A stretch of 64,000 nt of DNA from Manihot esculenta (taxonomy: Eukaryota > Streptophyta > Magnoliopsida > Malpighiales > Euphorbiaceae), in the NCBI RefSeq assembly GCF_001659605.2, contig NC_035161.2, positions 930,001 to 994,000 of the forward strand. Reading direction: 5' to 3'. Positions 44,519-56,394 of the stretch are shown here, piece by piece (position 1 is the first letter of the stretch; each line of letters opens with the position of its first letter). The notes below the pieces were generated by a model. It searched no databases and was not told the origin of the DNA. It worked only from the letters and a program-made list of their open reading frames with translations. A program made the position numbers and the translations under genes.

Positions 44519-45727
44519 TGATAATATGCATAATTATGCAACTTTAATATTACAAATTATCTAGATATTGAGTTTGATTTCATTTAAAACAGATTGATTT
44601 GTTTAAATTTCGTTATCTTGGTAGGATTAGCGGATAACAAGAAAAATCCAATTTGGAACCCACATTCTGAGATAAAAGGTGACCACAATCAAATTCATAA
44701 AAGGATACTTTAGATAAGCTGTGTTATAGACTGCATTATGGGCACAAGCATACTTGACAAACAAAGCCAGCCTCAAATTCGAGAACCAAACAGATAACCC
44801 TTATCTGCCAAACTGTACTCAATTTTGATTTTAGATACTTGTATTTGGGTTAGGACTCTTAGCACTATAAAAAGGGGGCATTCTGATGTATCTGACATCT
44901 CATCTTATCTTTCATCTCCTATTTTTAGCCATGAACTTGTGTGGCTAAATTTCTCTTTTCAGTTAGAGGATAATTAAAAGTTCCAGTTAAACGGGTTGTG
45001 AGATTGATGTAATTTTGTAGTTTTCTCAATTATTGGTATTTATATTATTCCTGTGTTTATTTCTTAATATCATTCTATGGGTTGTTGCATTAAGGCGCCA
45101 TTGCTCAACTGCTAGAATGGTAGACTGCTATTCAGGTTAGTTAAATCCGTAATTGTTTAATTAAACTGAAATAGGTAGTGAATTAGGTTGCGTAAGGCCT
45201 TCCTAAGGAATAGTGTAATCTAACTTAAATGAACCGAGTGTCTCGTGTATGTTAGTTAGAATCGGGTCCTTTTAATTCTTAATGCAATAATTATATTAAA
45301 TTCTAGGAGCGTCTCCTACGGTTGTCCGAGAGTTAGGGCTAGTTACGAACATCTCTTAACTAGTTTAAAATTAAGAAAGGATTGGATACTTGAAGCGTCT
45401 TCGATATCTATAACTAGTTTACTAATTAAATTGAGATTATTTTGTATCCGTGATCAACCCATAAAGACTGGAACTAAAATTATTCCTTTAATTGAATGTG
45501 TCTCATCTTGATTCTCTCTTTTAAAATTGATTCTTCTTTTAAATTGATTTTATTTATTCCTCTATATTCAAAACCCCCCATTTTATTTTATTCTGTTTTA
45601 TTTTATTTTATTTCATTCAAGAGAATTAATCTATTTAATCAGTCTCTGTGGGATCGACCTTGCTTACCATTATCACAAATTTTATTTTAAAGCAGGAATT
45701 TATTTTTAGTGGTTTTGACACCCATCA
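44519..45727 (+). mobile_element. Solo LTR D (Athila/Tat-like Ty3/gypsy)
   Basis: TGATAATATGCATAATTATG ... ACACCCATCA, 1209 bp, with perfect AGCAA duplications (44514-44518 and 45728-45732). TATAAAAAGG at 44866-44875. The U5-side phrase TCTCTGTGGGATCGACCTTG is the counterpart of CTCTGTGGATTCGATCC in family B. It is a distinct family from B. Confidence 0.9.
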
Positions 45728-45732
45728 AGCAA

Positions 45733-46923
45733 GCATTAAAAGCCCAAGTAAATTTAAGAAATGAGAAGGAGTCCATCACAAGCAGAACAGAGCAGAATCA
45801 AAGAGGCCAAAATTTTAGAGGCAGGGGGGAGACAGAAATGTCAGACCTATTGTCGGGCAAGGAGCAAGAGGTAACAATTTAAGAAATGAGAAGGAGTCCA
45901 TCACAAGCAGAACAGAGCAGAATCAAAGAGGCCAAAATTTTAGAGGCAGGGGGGAGACAGAAATGTCAGACCTATTGTCGGGCAAGGAGCAAGAGGTAAC
46001 AATTTTTCTCAAAAGAAATATAATATTCAATGTCACAAATGTAAAAAGTCTGGTCACTATCAATATGAATGCGAGTCACATATTCAGTGTCACAATTGCA
46101 AAAAATATGGACATTATAGCAATGAATGTCATGCTAGGAGAATTGAAAATATAGAGAATCATGCCAGAGTTGCTTAGAATGATAATCCAAAACCTCTGCT
46201 GCTAGCTAGTCATGAAAGCTCCAATAGTAATGACAATCAGTGGTTGCTAGATTCGAGCTATAGTAATCATTTGAGTGGAAATAAGGAAGTCTTTTCTGAG
46301 TTCAATGAGTCATTTCGTTCTTCATTGAAGCTTGATGATAACTATAAAATTTCAGCTCCAGGGAAAGGGAGGATTGCCATTAAAGTCAAGAATGGATCTT
46401 CAGACTATATTTTTGAAGGGCATTATGCTCCTAGCATTTGCCAAAATCTTTTGAGTGTGGGACAACTAGCAGAAAAAAGGTTATGACTTCTGTTTGAACA
46501 AGCATGAGTGCACTATCAGTAATGTAAACAAGGGCGTGATCCTAAAGATGAAGATGTCAACAAGCAAACTGCTTTAAACCCATATCAATTATGGTAATTC
46601 TTCTTATTACAACCCATGGTTATTGATGACAACTAGCTATGACATATGCGTTTTGGACACCTAAATTTTGGAAGCATTAAATTCCTTGCAAATAAGAAAT
46701 GAGTTTCTAGTTTGCCAAGCATTCAAGTTCCTAAGCAGATTTGTGAGCATTGTGTTCTGGACAAGAAGCATGAAGATCCATTTTCTACAAAGCAGGCATG
46801 GAGAGCTAAAGGACCACTTGAACTTGTGCATTCAGATTTGTGCTATATTGAGGTTTCATCAAATGGAGGTAACAAATATTTCATCAATTTTATTGATGAT
46901 TTTAGTAGAAAGACTTGGGTTTA
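45733..46923 (+). pseudogene. Copia gag C-terminus, protease, pre-integrase and start of integrase (C2)
   Basis: Continues C2 after LTR D. It has two knuckle-like motifs (KCKKSGHYQYEC, CHNCKKYGHYSNEC), then an aspartic protease (46244-46486, WLLDSSYSNHLSG; the active-site DSG reads DSS), the pre-integrase zinc region (FGHLNFGSIKFLANKK, CEHCVLDKKHEDPF) and integrase with HSDLC and NFIDDFSRKTW. Frames are broken, partly by a 125-bp tandem duplication. Family A element A8 is inserted at 46924 in the middle of integrase, with left flank GTTTA. Confidence 0.85.
45751..46000 (+). repeat. 125-bp tandem duplication in copia gag
   Basis: Two essentially identical units, 45751-45875 and 45876-46000, each from AATTTAAGAAATGAGAAGG to GAGCAAGAGGTAAC. 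The length is not a multiple of three, so the second copy is out of frame. Confidence 0.95.
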
Positions 46924-49096
46924 TGTAATACCAGGCTAGACTCCGGCATCAGAATTCCTATCGTCCGGCGCAATCTTGGATGTCGGAACTCTCTAGAAGG
47001 GTAAAATATATTTTTCTAAAATGTTTTCAAGTGTTTTAAGGTTTTAAGTAAGAAAGAAATTGAGTTTTGAAAGAAAAGACCAAGGAGGGAAAACCTAGGT
47101 TCAGCCGCCGATCATGGGGAGTTTGCGGAGGCACCTTTGACACTCGAAGGTGGTCTGGCCAGCCACCTATAAAAGGCCCCTTGTCTAAAAATGGGCGAGT
47201 TTTCTCTCTCTATTTTTGGGCATAGGTGAGATTTCGCCCTCCTTTGGTTGATTTCGTATTTTCCTTCAATCCTTTCAAGTTTTTAATAAATTTTAGCTTG
47301 GATTTGAAGATTTTTGAGCAAAGATCGAAGTTTGGAAGCTTGGAGACCCCGGAGCTCATTTCCTCCACATCTCCAAGTTTGGATCGCCTCTCCTCTCGTT
47401 CTTCAAGAGGTAAGAGTAGATCCTCACCTCCTTTGATGTTTTAAGTAAGTTTTGAGGGGTTTTAAGGGAATATAATGCATGTATAGAGTAGATGTAAAAA
47501 TGTTAGGGTTTATGTTAGTTTAATGAGAAATGTGATGATTTGTTGTTGTTTGTTGGGGTATAGGCTAGTTTTAAGCCCCTATATGCTTGAATACATGTTT
47601 ATGTATGCCTGTGAGTGTGTGTCTGAGTTTGGAGGGTTTGGGAGGCAAAAATGTGTGAGACGAATCGGGTTCTGCCATTTCTCGAGGACACAGGTTCGGC
47701 TGCCGAAGGCATGTTCGGCCGCCGAACCTGCCTGTGGAGGCAAGTTTTGGCCACCTAAACTCGCCCTCAAAAGTGGACTTTCGACTTTGGAGGGGAGTTT
47801 CGACCGCCGAACCTGCCCCTGAAGGTTGGTGACTTTCGGCTCTGGAAGGACCTTCGGCTGCCGAACCCTGCCCCCGAAAGTGCCTGACTTTCGGATCTGT
47901 ATGGGCTTTCGGCCGTCGAATCTACTGCTGAAAGTCCCCTGCCCAGCCTTCCTTTGCTTGTTTTGCATGCATGATTTGTGATGTTTTAGGGGATTTTTTG
48001 GGAAGTTGTTTGAGGTCATGTTAGAGTTGGTTTGGTCCCTCATTTGAGTCCACCTGTGTAGGATCGGACTCGAGGAACCGAGGAGGCCAGCAGTGCTAGC
48101 TGTATCAGAGTCATTTCAGAGTTAGCCAGAGGTGAATAGAACTGAACTTTATGTTTTAAAGTAACTAAATTTGAAGCATGTTCATGCATCACGAATGCCA
48201 TGTTATGTAATAGGTTGTTTGCATTAGAATCCACGAATATGATGCATTGCATAATATGATGTTGATGTGGATGGATATTGGATGACCCACTAGCCCTCGA
48301 TATGATATGTTATGATACGGTGTGAAAGTTCATTGAGGCCCATGCTACGCTCCTAGCACCATGTGAGAGAAAGTCCAGTGAGGCCCATGCTACGCCCCTA
48401 GCATAATTGGATATGTATGTTGTGTCATGTTTAAGAGAAAGTCCAGTGAGGCCCATTTGACGCCTCTGGCACAATTGGATGTGTAGAGGGTTATTGGCGA
48501 CAAATCTATCCGTGTTCTTAATTGCTTGTGTTGTGATGCATTCCATGAAAGCATATGTTTAAATAAATGTTTTATTATTCTGCTTACTGGGCTTTAGTAG
48601 CTCACCCCTTTCCCCTAACCCCCAAGTTGCAGGAACAGAGATAGCTCAAGAGGTCAGTAAGGGTGATAGTTATTGTCATGTATTATGTAATAGAATAGTA
48701 GTGGACATGAAATGTAAAATGATGTAATGAGTTGTATTATAATGAATTGAGATTTAGTATTGTGCTTGGCCCTAATGTATGGTTAATCCCTGTTGGTACA
48801 TGATCTTTTTATAATGTTTTATTAATGAAATATGTTGAACCAAGCTTGATGTATGATATGTTGACCCACTAGAGCATTTGATGAGGGCTCTAGTAGGGGG
48901 TTTTATGTTTACAGTATAGTGCATGCACAGGTCAAGCTTGGAGTATGAAAAGTTTTAAATTTTTATGAAAATATATGATCATGTATGGGATTTATCAGGT
49001 ATGACAAGTTGTATGTTAGGCTTGCTATGGGTCCCGGCGACCTTAAGTCGATCTGGATTCTAGCGCCGGTAGCGGTCCGGTTTCCGGATCGTTACA
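46924..49096 (+). repeat. 5' LTR of A8
   Basis: TGTAATACCAGGC ... GGATCGTTACA, 2173 bp. TATAAAAGG at 47168-47176, leader palindrome cluster at 47694-47945, minisatellite 48331-48475. The promoter-proximal cluster is reduced to one damaged palindrome (47101-47110). Confidence 0.9.
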
Positions 49097-49363
49097 GATT
49101 GGTATTAGAGCCCTAGGTTCATATGGTCGGACCTAGAGAGCGTTGGGCTCATAGATGTTATAGAAAGGCAAGCACAATAGGAAAAATCATGTCCACTAGG
49201 ATAGGATATAGAGTCCTATCTAAATGATGATGTGAAATGCCCTGATAGAATGCATGTGCTTTAATGTTATGCTATGTATGTGATGCGGGTTCATGTGTTT
49301 CCACATGAACCATATGATGCTAATGTTTTGTGCTATGTGATGTTATGTTTCTCAGAAAGCAGG

Positions 49364-50461
49364 ATGAGAGGCTCACGTCAATCTGCTAGATTGACAGGAG
49401 CTCCACTAGAAAATGAGGGCATGGATGCCGGTCCCCCTGCGTTGCCAAGGGCAATGTCATGCAGATCAAGTAGAGAGGGAACATCAAGGGACCCAAGAAG
49501 GTCTTTTGATGTGAGCAGAAGGGGAATAGTTCAGGGTGAAGTGTCAGCTGATGTGAGGGAGGCTATGGATGAGGACCAAAGAAGAGATGAAAATCTAGAT
49601 GTGAGCATGTCTGAGGAGGGTACAGGGGAGTCACAAGGAGGCGCTCAGGCCTCGGGGTTTGGTTATCCACCCCAATATCCACCCTTTCCACAGGGCCCAG
49701 GGTATCCGATGGGGGGTACATTGGATTACTCCAGCTTTAACCCATACCCTTCCTACATGCCTTACCCTCCCTTTTACCCACCATACCCACAGTATCCCAT
49801 GTATCCACCCTCACCTTTCTACCCAAATACAGCAAACCCTAACCTAAGGAATGCTGCACCTCCTCCACCACCAGCAGAACCTATAGTCCCTGATATCCAA
49901 ACACCTAAACCTAGCTCATCTGGGGGGAGCAAAGTGAAGATGACAGACTACCTGAAGTTGGATGCCCCTAAGTTCAAGACAGGTGATGATCCATTTGAGT
50001 ACCTCAAAATAGTGAAAATGATAACAGATGAGCTGGGGGCAAATGATAGTAGAGCCATTCAAATGGTGGGATTCACCTTGAAGTGCAAGAAGGCCCGAGA
50101 CTGGTTTAAGAACTATGTGGACCCAAGGTTGGACAGCCTGTCCTGGGAAGAGTTTGCCAATGAGTTTGCTGGGTGGGCTTTTCCTGACAGTTCCAGAGAG
50201 CTGAAGGTGGTGGAGTTTGAGCAGCTAAGGCAGACAGAGGAGATGAGTGTCGATGAGTATACCGACAAGTTTCTGGAGTTGCTGCAGTATGTGGGTCAGG
50301 CGTATGACACAGATCAAAAGAAAGCTAGGAGGTATACCATGAGGCTCCATCCTAGGTATTCCTCCCTGATCCTTGCAGCAGAGAGGGAGAGCTTCCACAC
50401 CATTGTGGATGCAGCACGAAAGATGGAGGCTAGTGGCATCATTGAAGGGTCAGTTAAGTAG
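49364..50461 (+). pseudogene. Gag of A8: N-terminal region and capsid core, ends in premature stop
   Basis: ATG at 49364 (MRGSRQSARLTG), shortly after TTTCTCAG. It has a charged N-terminus, then a proline/tyrosine-rich stretch (49670-49830, encoding repeats of YPPY-like words), then the retrotransposon gag core: KKARDWFKNYVDPRLDSLSW, EEFANEFAGWAFPDSSREL and MSVDEYTDKFLELLQYV. This builds the virus-like particle. A TAG stop at 50459-50461 and a frameshift near 50630 separate it from the zinc knuckle. The first 30 codons of the longer open frame (from 49274) lie upstream of the likely start. Confidence 0.85.
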
Positions 50462-50634
50462 TCAGTGGCACAGTCTTCGGGTTCCAAGACCCCAGGCAGA
50501 AGAAAGTTAGATCCCTCTTCTATGAGTGCAGCAGCTTCAGGCAGTAAAAAGTGGGGCAGCACCACTAAAAAGCTAAAGAAGAATAAGTTCTGGAACCGTT
50601 TGAAGTCAGGTTTGGGTTTAGGAGGTGCTCAAGC

Positions 50635-51612
50635 TTGGGTTCAGATGGTTCAGAACGTTTGAGGTGTGGTAAACCACACAAGGGAGTATGTCGGTTTGGG
50701 ACAACAGCCTACTTCAGATGTGGGCAGGAAGGACACATGGTACGGGAGTGTCCTAGAGCAGCTTTTATGGCACAGTCCCAACAGACAGCTTCAGGCAGTG
50801 TGGCTCAACCAGCAGCTCCAGCCATGACTCAGGGCAGTGGTAGAGGCAAAGGGAGAGGGGCAGCCTCTTCTTCAGCAGGTTCTCGGGGTGAAGGTCCATC
50901 AGCTCCAGCTCGGATCTTCACTATGACACAGCAGGAGGCAAACACGTCAAACACCGTGGTGTCAGGTAATCTCATCATTGGTTGTTCAGATGTATATGCT
51001 TTAATAAACCCTGGTGCTTCTCATTCTTTTGTTGCTCTGAGAGCCGTTGAGAGGTTAGGTTTGATGACTTATGGGTTAGAGTGTCCCTTTTGGGTCAGTG
51101 GACCCAAGTGTGATCCATTAGTGGCAGAGTCAATTTGCCGGTATAGTCTTGTGTTTGTGGAGAGTAGATGCCTTCCAGCTGACCTGGTGGTTCTAGACTT
51201 GACGGATTTTGATGTCATTCTAGGGATGGATTGGCTATCTACTCATGGTGCTACCATGGACTACAGAGACAAGGTAGTCAGGTTTAGAGGTCAGGATGGG
51301 TCAGAAGTTGTCTTCAGGGGAGACAGAAGGGGTACGCCTAGAGGTTTGATATCAGCCCTACAGGCTCGTAGGTTACTCAGGAGGGGTTGTCAGAGGTTTC
51401 TAGCTCATGTGAGAGAGCTTGATAGTCAGGTTAGGGAGCCCGCCTCAGTGCCCGTATTCAGAGAGTTCTTAGATGTCTTCCCAAACGAGCTTCCAGGACT
51501 ACCACCTACTAGGGAGATAGAGTTCGAAATAGAATTGATGCCTAGAACCAGACCGATCTCTATCCCTCCCTACAGGATGGCACCAGTAGAATTGAAGGAG
51601 CTAAAGGAGTAG
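50635..51612 (+). pseudogene. Zinc knuckle and aspartic protease of A8
   Basis: In one frame: CGKPHKGVC, the knuckle (YFRCGQEGHMVREC), an S/G/Q-rich linker, then protease. The first knuckle cysteine is Tyr here (codon 50710-50712; Cys in A3). The protease catalytic motif reads INPGASHSF (Asn codon 51007-51009), where A9 has DPGASHSF; the later DFDVILGMDWL block is intact. The pre-RT linker ([20 protein letters not shown]) leads to a TAG at 51610-51612, where A9 has CAG. Confidence 0.85.
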
Positions 51613-52890
51613 TTGCAAGAGTTGGTAGATAAGGGTTTTATCCGACCGAGTACCTCACTTTGGGGTGCTCCAGCGCTATTTGTGAAGAAGAAGGATGGAT
51701 CCTTAAGACTTTGTATCGACTATAAGCAGTTGAACAAAGTCACTACCAAGAACAAGTACCCCTTACCTAGGATCGACTATCTATTTGACTAGCTAGCAGG
51801 AGCGGGTTATTTCTCCAAAATAGATCTGAGGTCCGGGTATCACCAGCTAAGAATCAAAGAGGAAGATGTGCCGAAGACGACGTTCAGGACCAGATATAGG
51901 CACTGTGAGTTCCTGGTAATGTCGTTCGGGCTAACCAATGCCCCTGCAGCATTCATGGATCTCATGAACAGGGTTTTCAGTCAATATCTGGATCACTTTA
52001 TTATTGTCTTCATTGACGATATCTTAGTATATTCCAGAAACGCAGAGGAGCATGCCCATCATCTGAGGACAGTTTTGCAGACCCTAAGAGAGTACGGCTT
52101 GTATGCCAAGTTCTCCAAGTGTGAATTCTAGTTAAGGAGCATCTCATTCTTGGGGCATGTTGTGTTAGAAAAAGGAATTGAAGTGGACCCCAAGAAGGTA
52201 GAAGCTGTAGCTAACTGGCCTAGACCCACCACGGTAATAGAAATTAAAAGCTTTTTGGGTTTGGCAGGTTACTATAGGAGGTTCGTTTAGGACTTCTCCA
52301 AAATTGCCGCTCCTATGACCAGATTGACCAAGAAAAACCAGAAGTTTGTGTGGTCTGATCAGTGTGAAGGGAGTTTTGACGAGCTGAAGAAAAGGTTAAC
52401 GTCAGCACTGGTGTTAGCTCTGCCTACCAGGAATGAAGACTTCACAGTGTTTTGTGATGCGTCCCATGTGGGACTGGGTTGTGTGTTGATGCAGAATGAG
52501 AGGGCAATTGCTTATGCTTCTAGGCAGCTGAAGAAGCATGAGTTGAACTATCCTACACATGACTTAGAGATGGCAGCTGTGATCTTTGCACTCAAGATGT
52601 GGAGGCACTACCTGTATGGGGTTAAATGTGAGATCTTCACAAATTATAAAAGCTTGCAGTACATCTTGAGTCAAAGAGAGTTGAACTTGAGGCAGAGAAG
52701 ATGGGTAGAACTGCTTAGTGACTATGATTGCAAGATCCAGTACCATCCGGGTAAGGCAAATGTTGTAGCAGATGCCTTTAGTCGAAAATCACTTGGCAGT
52801 CTATCCCATATTAAAGCAGAGAGGAGAACGATGGTGAGGAAATTCTACAAGCTCATTGATGAAGGGCTACAGTTGGAGTGTCTGGTATAG
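51613..52890 (+). pseudogene. Reverse transcriptase and RNase H of A8
   Basis: Same frame as the protease. RT blocks are clear: [50 protein letters not shown], and the catalytic FIDDILVYS. RNase H follows: [38 protein letters not shown], and FTNYKSLQY where the usual Asp-His reads Asn-Tyr (52642-52647). Premature TAGs at 51790-51792, 52129-52131 and 52288-52290 match CAG, TGG and CAG in A9. The frame is lost near 52877. Confidence 0.9.
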
Positions 52891-54208
52891 GTGCTTTGAT
52901 AGCTCAGATAAAAGTGACATCCGTGTTTCTGAAGCAGGTGGCTCAGAAACAGCACGAGGACCCCGAGTTGGTGAAGAAAGCCACAGCAGTTCAGGCAAGC
53001 AAGAATGAAGAGTTCAGATTTGACAGGAAGGGGATCCTCCGCTATAGAAACAGATTATGTGTACCAGATGACGTGAGTTTGAAAGGAGACATTATGAGGG
53101 AAGCTCATAATGCCAGGTATAGTGTTTACCCTGGAGCCACCAAAATGTACCAGAATCTGAAAAGAGTCTATTGGTGGCCAGCTATGAAAAGAGAGGTGGC
53201 ACAGTTCGTGTCCGCCTGTGAAGTATGTCAGAGGGTGAAGCTGGAACATCAGAAGCGGGCTGGAATGCTTAACCCACTGCTGATTCCAGAGTGGAAATGG
53301 GAGAATATAGCTATAGATTTTGTGGTGGGGTTACTGGCAACGTTCAACAGATTAGACTCTACATGGGTGATTGTGGACAGACTGACCAAATCTGCTCACT
53401 TCATCCCTGTCAGGAGTGGCTACTCTATAGACAAGTTAGCACAGGTATATGTAGAAGAAGTTGTAAGGCTGCATGGGGCTTCCGTTTCAATAGTGTCAGA
53501 TAGGGGACCCTAGTTCACCTTCAGGTTTTGGCGGAGTCTGCAGAGCGCTATGGGTACAAGGTTGGACTTTAGCACTGCCTTCCACCCACAGACTGACGGA
53601 AAATCAGAGAGGACCATCCAGACTATAGAAGATAAGCTCAGAATGTGTGTGCTAGATTTTGGCGGTTCTTGGAGGCAACATCTATCCTTAGTGGAGTTTG
53701 CCTACAATAACAGCTATCATGCTAGTATAGGGATGGCTCCATATGAAGATTTGTATGGGAGGAAGTGCAGGTCACCTGTTTGCTGGGAAGAAGTGGGAGA
53801 GAAGGCCTTACAGGGCCTGAGCTTGTAGAGATCACCAGCAGGATGGTGCCCATAATCAGAGAGAGAATCAGAACTGCTGTGAGTAGGCATAAAAGTTATG
53901 CAAATGTCCGTAGGAAGCATCTAGATTTTCAGGAAGGAGATATAGTGTTGCTCAAGGTGTCTCCAATGAAAGGGGTGATTCGTTTTGGGAAAAAGGGTAA
54001 GCTAACTCCACGATACATCGGACCCTTTGAAATCTTGCAGAAGATCGGGAATGTATTGCACAAGTTAGATTTACATGCTTCTATGGAGAGAATCCATCTG
54101 ATTTTCCATGTTTCTATGTTACGGAAGTTCGAGTCAGATCCGGGCAAGGTTCTTAATGAGCCTGATGTGGAGATCTTGGGAGATCTCACCTATGTTGAGC
54201 AGCCAGTG
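52878..54208 (+). pseudogene. Integrase of A8
   Basis: Zinc-binding HHCC region (EAHNARYSVYPG ... CEVCQRVK), with the second His changed to Tyr at 53127-53129 (His in A9). Catalytic core: AIDFVVGL, VDRLTKSAHFIPV, SIVSDRGP then a TAG at 53511-53513, then [19 protein letters not shown] and [16 protein letters not shown] frameshift near 53815 separates the C-terminal domain ([26 protein letters not shown]). Sequence similarity to family A pol ends after EQPV at 54208. Confidence 0.9.
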
Positions 54209-54213
54209 CCTGA

Positions 54214-54885
54214 TGTTCGTTGAATAAATATGTTATGTGTATTACTAAAAGGAATAATCTTAATATAGAAATAGAAGAGCCTTAAAATTCAAGATAAATA
54301 TCAACATGCACAGAACAATAACTATAACTCCATGAGATTGTCTCTCTCTTCCTCTGAAGAGAAAGAGTTTTCTTGAGTTAGTTGGCCCCTATGTGTGTTG
54401 GGTTCTTGCCATTTTTTTTCCTCCTATTTTGAGGTCTCCCTTAACTCCTTTGCATAGAGGGGGAACTCCATTCGCCCAGCATGGTTTGTCCCTCCCTTTT
54501 CGGAGGAAGTGGCTTGATTGGAGCCTGTTTTTTTAGGCCATCAGTAGGTTCTTTTTTCTTGTTTATGTTTCTTAATTTTCTTTTACAAATATGAGGGTTT
54601 CCTCCTTCGAATTTACGGGTACTGCTTGATTGTAAGAGTGAGAAGAAGCATGGTGGAGTAATAAATGTAGACTGATGAGTACCGTGCTTTTTCTTATTCC
54701 TTCCATAAGTTTTCTTATGGTTTCGGAGGCTCTCTTCTTGGTTCTGATATTGGATGTGATATTCCATTGATGAAGTTTCTTCCCATCTCTTTCGAGCAAT
54801 TTTTCAAATCATGCATAATTTTAAAAAAAATTATCAATTCATACAAGATCCGAAAATATTTTTGAATCTTGTGTGTCAACGAACA
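54214..54885. mobile_element. Unidentified 672-bp insertion with 10-bp inverted ends
   Basis: TGTTCGTTGA at 54214-54223 and TCAACGAACA at 54876-54885 are exact inverted repeats. The DNA between has no match elsewhere in the window. Minus-strand open frames (54441-54900) are lysine- and proline-rich but give no family. Flanks (CCTGA and CGGTT) do not match, so a clean target duplication is not seen. It could be a small DNA transposon, or an LTR fragment. Confidence 0.4.
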
Positions 54886-54886
54886 C

Positions 54887-55011
54887 GGTTCGGCAGTCAT
54901 ACTGCCGAACCAGATAGTTCGACACCCATGGGGTCGAACAAAAGGAAGTTTGACACCATGGGTGTCGAACTAATTCTAATTCAACTTGTTCGACACTCAT
55001 AGTGGCATCGA
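54887..55011. repeat. Left hairpin cluster of the Mutator-like region
   Basis: Four successive short inverted repeats: 54887-54911 (perfect, arms GGTTCGGCAGT, 3-base loop), 54917-54939 (arms GTTCGACACCC, nearly complete), 54948-54970 (GTTTGACACC/GGTGTCGAAC), and 54988-55010 (decayed). All share the frame GTTCGRCA...TGYCGAAC. Similar hairpins occur at 58822-59032. Confidence 0.85.
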
Positions 55012-55086
55012 GGCTTCTTTAGGAATCTTTAACGAAGTCTTGACCAAAGACACTGTTCGGACAGTGTTCGGCACTATTGGCGCTTG

Positions 55087-55130
55087 CAGGTCCGCGTGGC
55101 TTTGCATGCACGCAGAGCCACGTGGACCTG
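55087..55130. repeat. Large inverted repeat
   Basis: Arms of 15 bp (CAGGTCCGCGTGGCT and AGCCACGTGGACCTG, one mismatch) around a 14-base centre. A shorter palindrome TTTGGCTTT-T-AAAGCCAAA follows at 55152-55170. Confidence 0.85.
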
Positions 55131-55370
55131 CATGCACAGTTTCGAGGAGACTTTGGCTTTTAAAGCCAAAATCTCCCACCATCTCCATCTTTTTCCCCAT
55201 TTTCATTCTGCTCTTCTCTTCTTCTCCAGTCCACTGCTCAACTCTTCTCCTCTCCTTTTTTTCTCCACAGTTCCACCTTCAGCCTTCAGCACGCTGTAGT
55301 CTTCTTCTTCTCCACCGTGATCTCCGTTTCCAATTTCAAATTTTTCAGAGAATATAATCAGGTTTTTCTA

Positions 55371-56394
55371 TAAATTTTTATTTACTTTTAAATGTGTATA
55401 TATTTTTTATATTTTATATATGAAAATAAAATTATAAATTAAAATGTCAAATTTTAATAAAAAATTATTTTAGATTAAATAATATAGTTAATATTTTTTT
55501 ATGTAAATATTGTAAATTGAAAAATTTTATTAAATAAAGTTGAAAATATTTAAAAATAAACTAATTAGTATTTTAATTTAAGAGATTAAAAAGTTAATTT
55601 ATGTTAAAAATTTTATCTGTCCATAATGATATAATTTTAAAAAATTTGTAATTATATATTTTTTTATCTGTAAAATAAAATTAAAAATTCTAATAAAGTT
55701 AATAATTTTTAAAAATATAATAAATTAAATTAATAAATTATTTAATCCGTCATGTATTTCCTTTTTAAAATTTTTTAAATTTAATTTTTTAAATTTTTAT
55801 ATTATAATATTATGTAAATTTATTATTATTAATTTTATCTTATGTTAAAGTTAATTTAAATAATTTTTAATATCTAATAAAATGTAATTTTTTTAAATAA
55901 GTATAATTAAGAAAATAGAATTTAATAATTTTGAAAAAATATAATAAAATAAATTCTTAATTTATTTAATCCTTATTGTATTTCTTATTTAATTATTTTT
56001 AAATTAATATTTAATTTAATTGTTATATTATAATAGGATAGAAATTGATTAGTATTAATTTAATTTTATGTTTAATTTTTTGTAAATATTTTTCAATATC
56101 TAATAAAATTTAGTAAATTTAATAAATTTAAAATATATACAATTAAGAAAAAAAATTAGTAATTTTTAAAAAATATAATAAATTAAATTATTAAATTATT
56201 TAATCCGTCATGCATTATTTTTAAAAGTTTTTAAATTTATTTTATTTAAATTTTTATAATACAAGATTATGTAAATTGAATAGTATTAATTTTAATTTAT
56301 GTTAAAGTTAATTAAAATAATTTTTAATATCTAATAAAATTTAATTTTTTTAAATAGTGTATTTAAAAATGTAAATTGAATGATGCCATTTAGT
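55371..56394. repeat. AT-rich degenerate tandem repeat, about three units of 225-235 bp
   Basis: The phrase TTATTTAATCC, followed by GTCATGTATTTC-like DNA, recurs at 55742, 55966 and 56200, each within similar AT-rich context (TATGTTAAAGTTAATTTAAA, TAATATCTAATAAAAT). It borders the transposase pseudogene at the point where its C-terminus is lost. No gene seen. Confidence 0.65.

Larger units (their letters stand above)
46924..54208 (+). mobile_element. Family A (Tekay/Del-like) element A8, 3' end missing
   Basis: 5' LTR 46924-49096, degenerate tRNA-Met primer site at 49099-49112, gag, and pol from protease to the integrase C-terminal domain. Similarity to family A pol ends at 54208, before the chromodomain-like tail. 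The 3' LTR is not in the window. Inserted in copia C2. This copy and A9 are the most complete coding copies, but both are dead. Confidence 0.9.
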
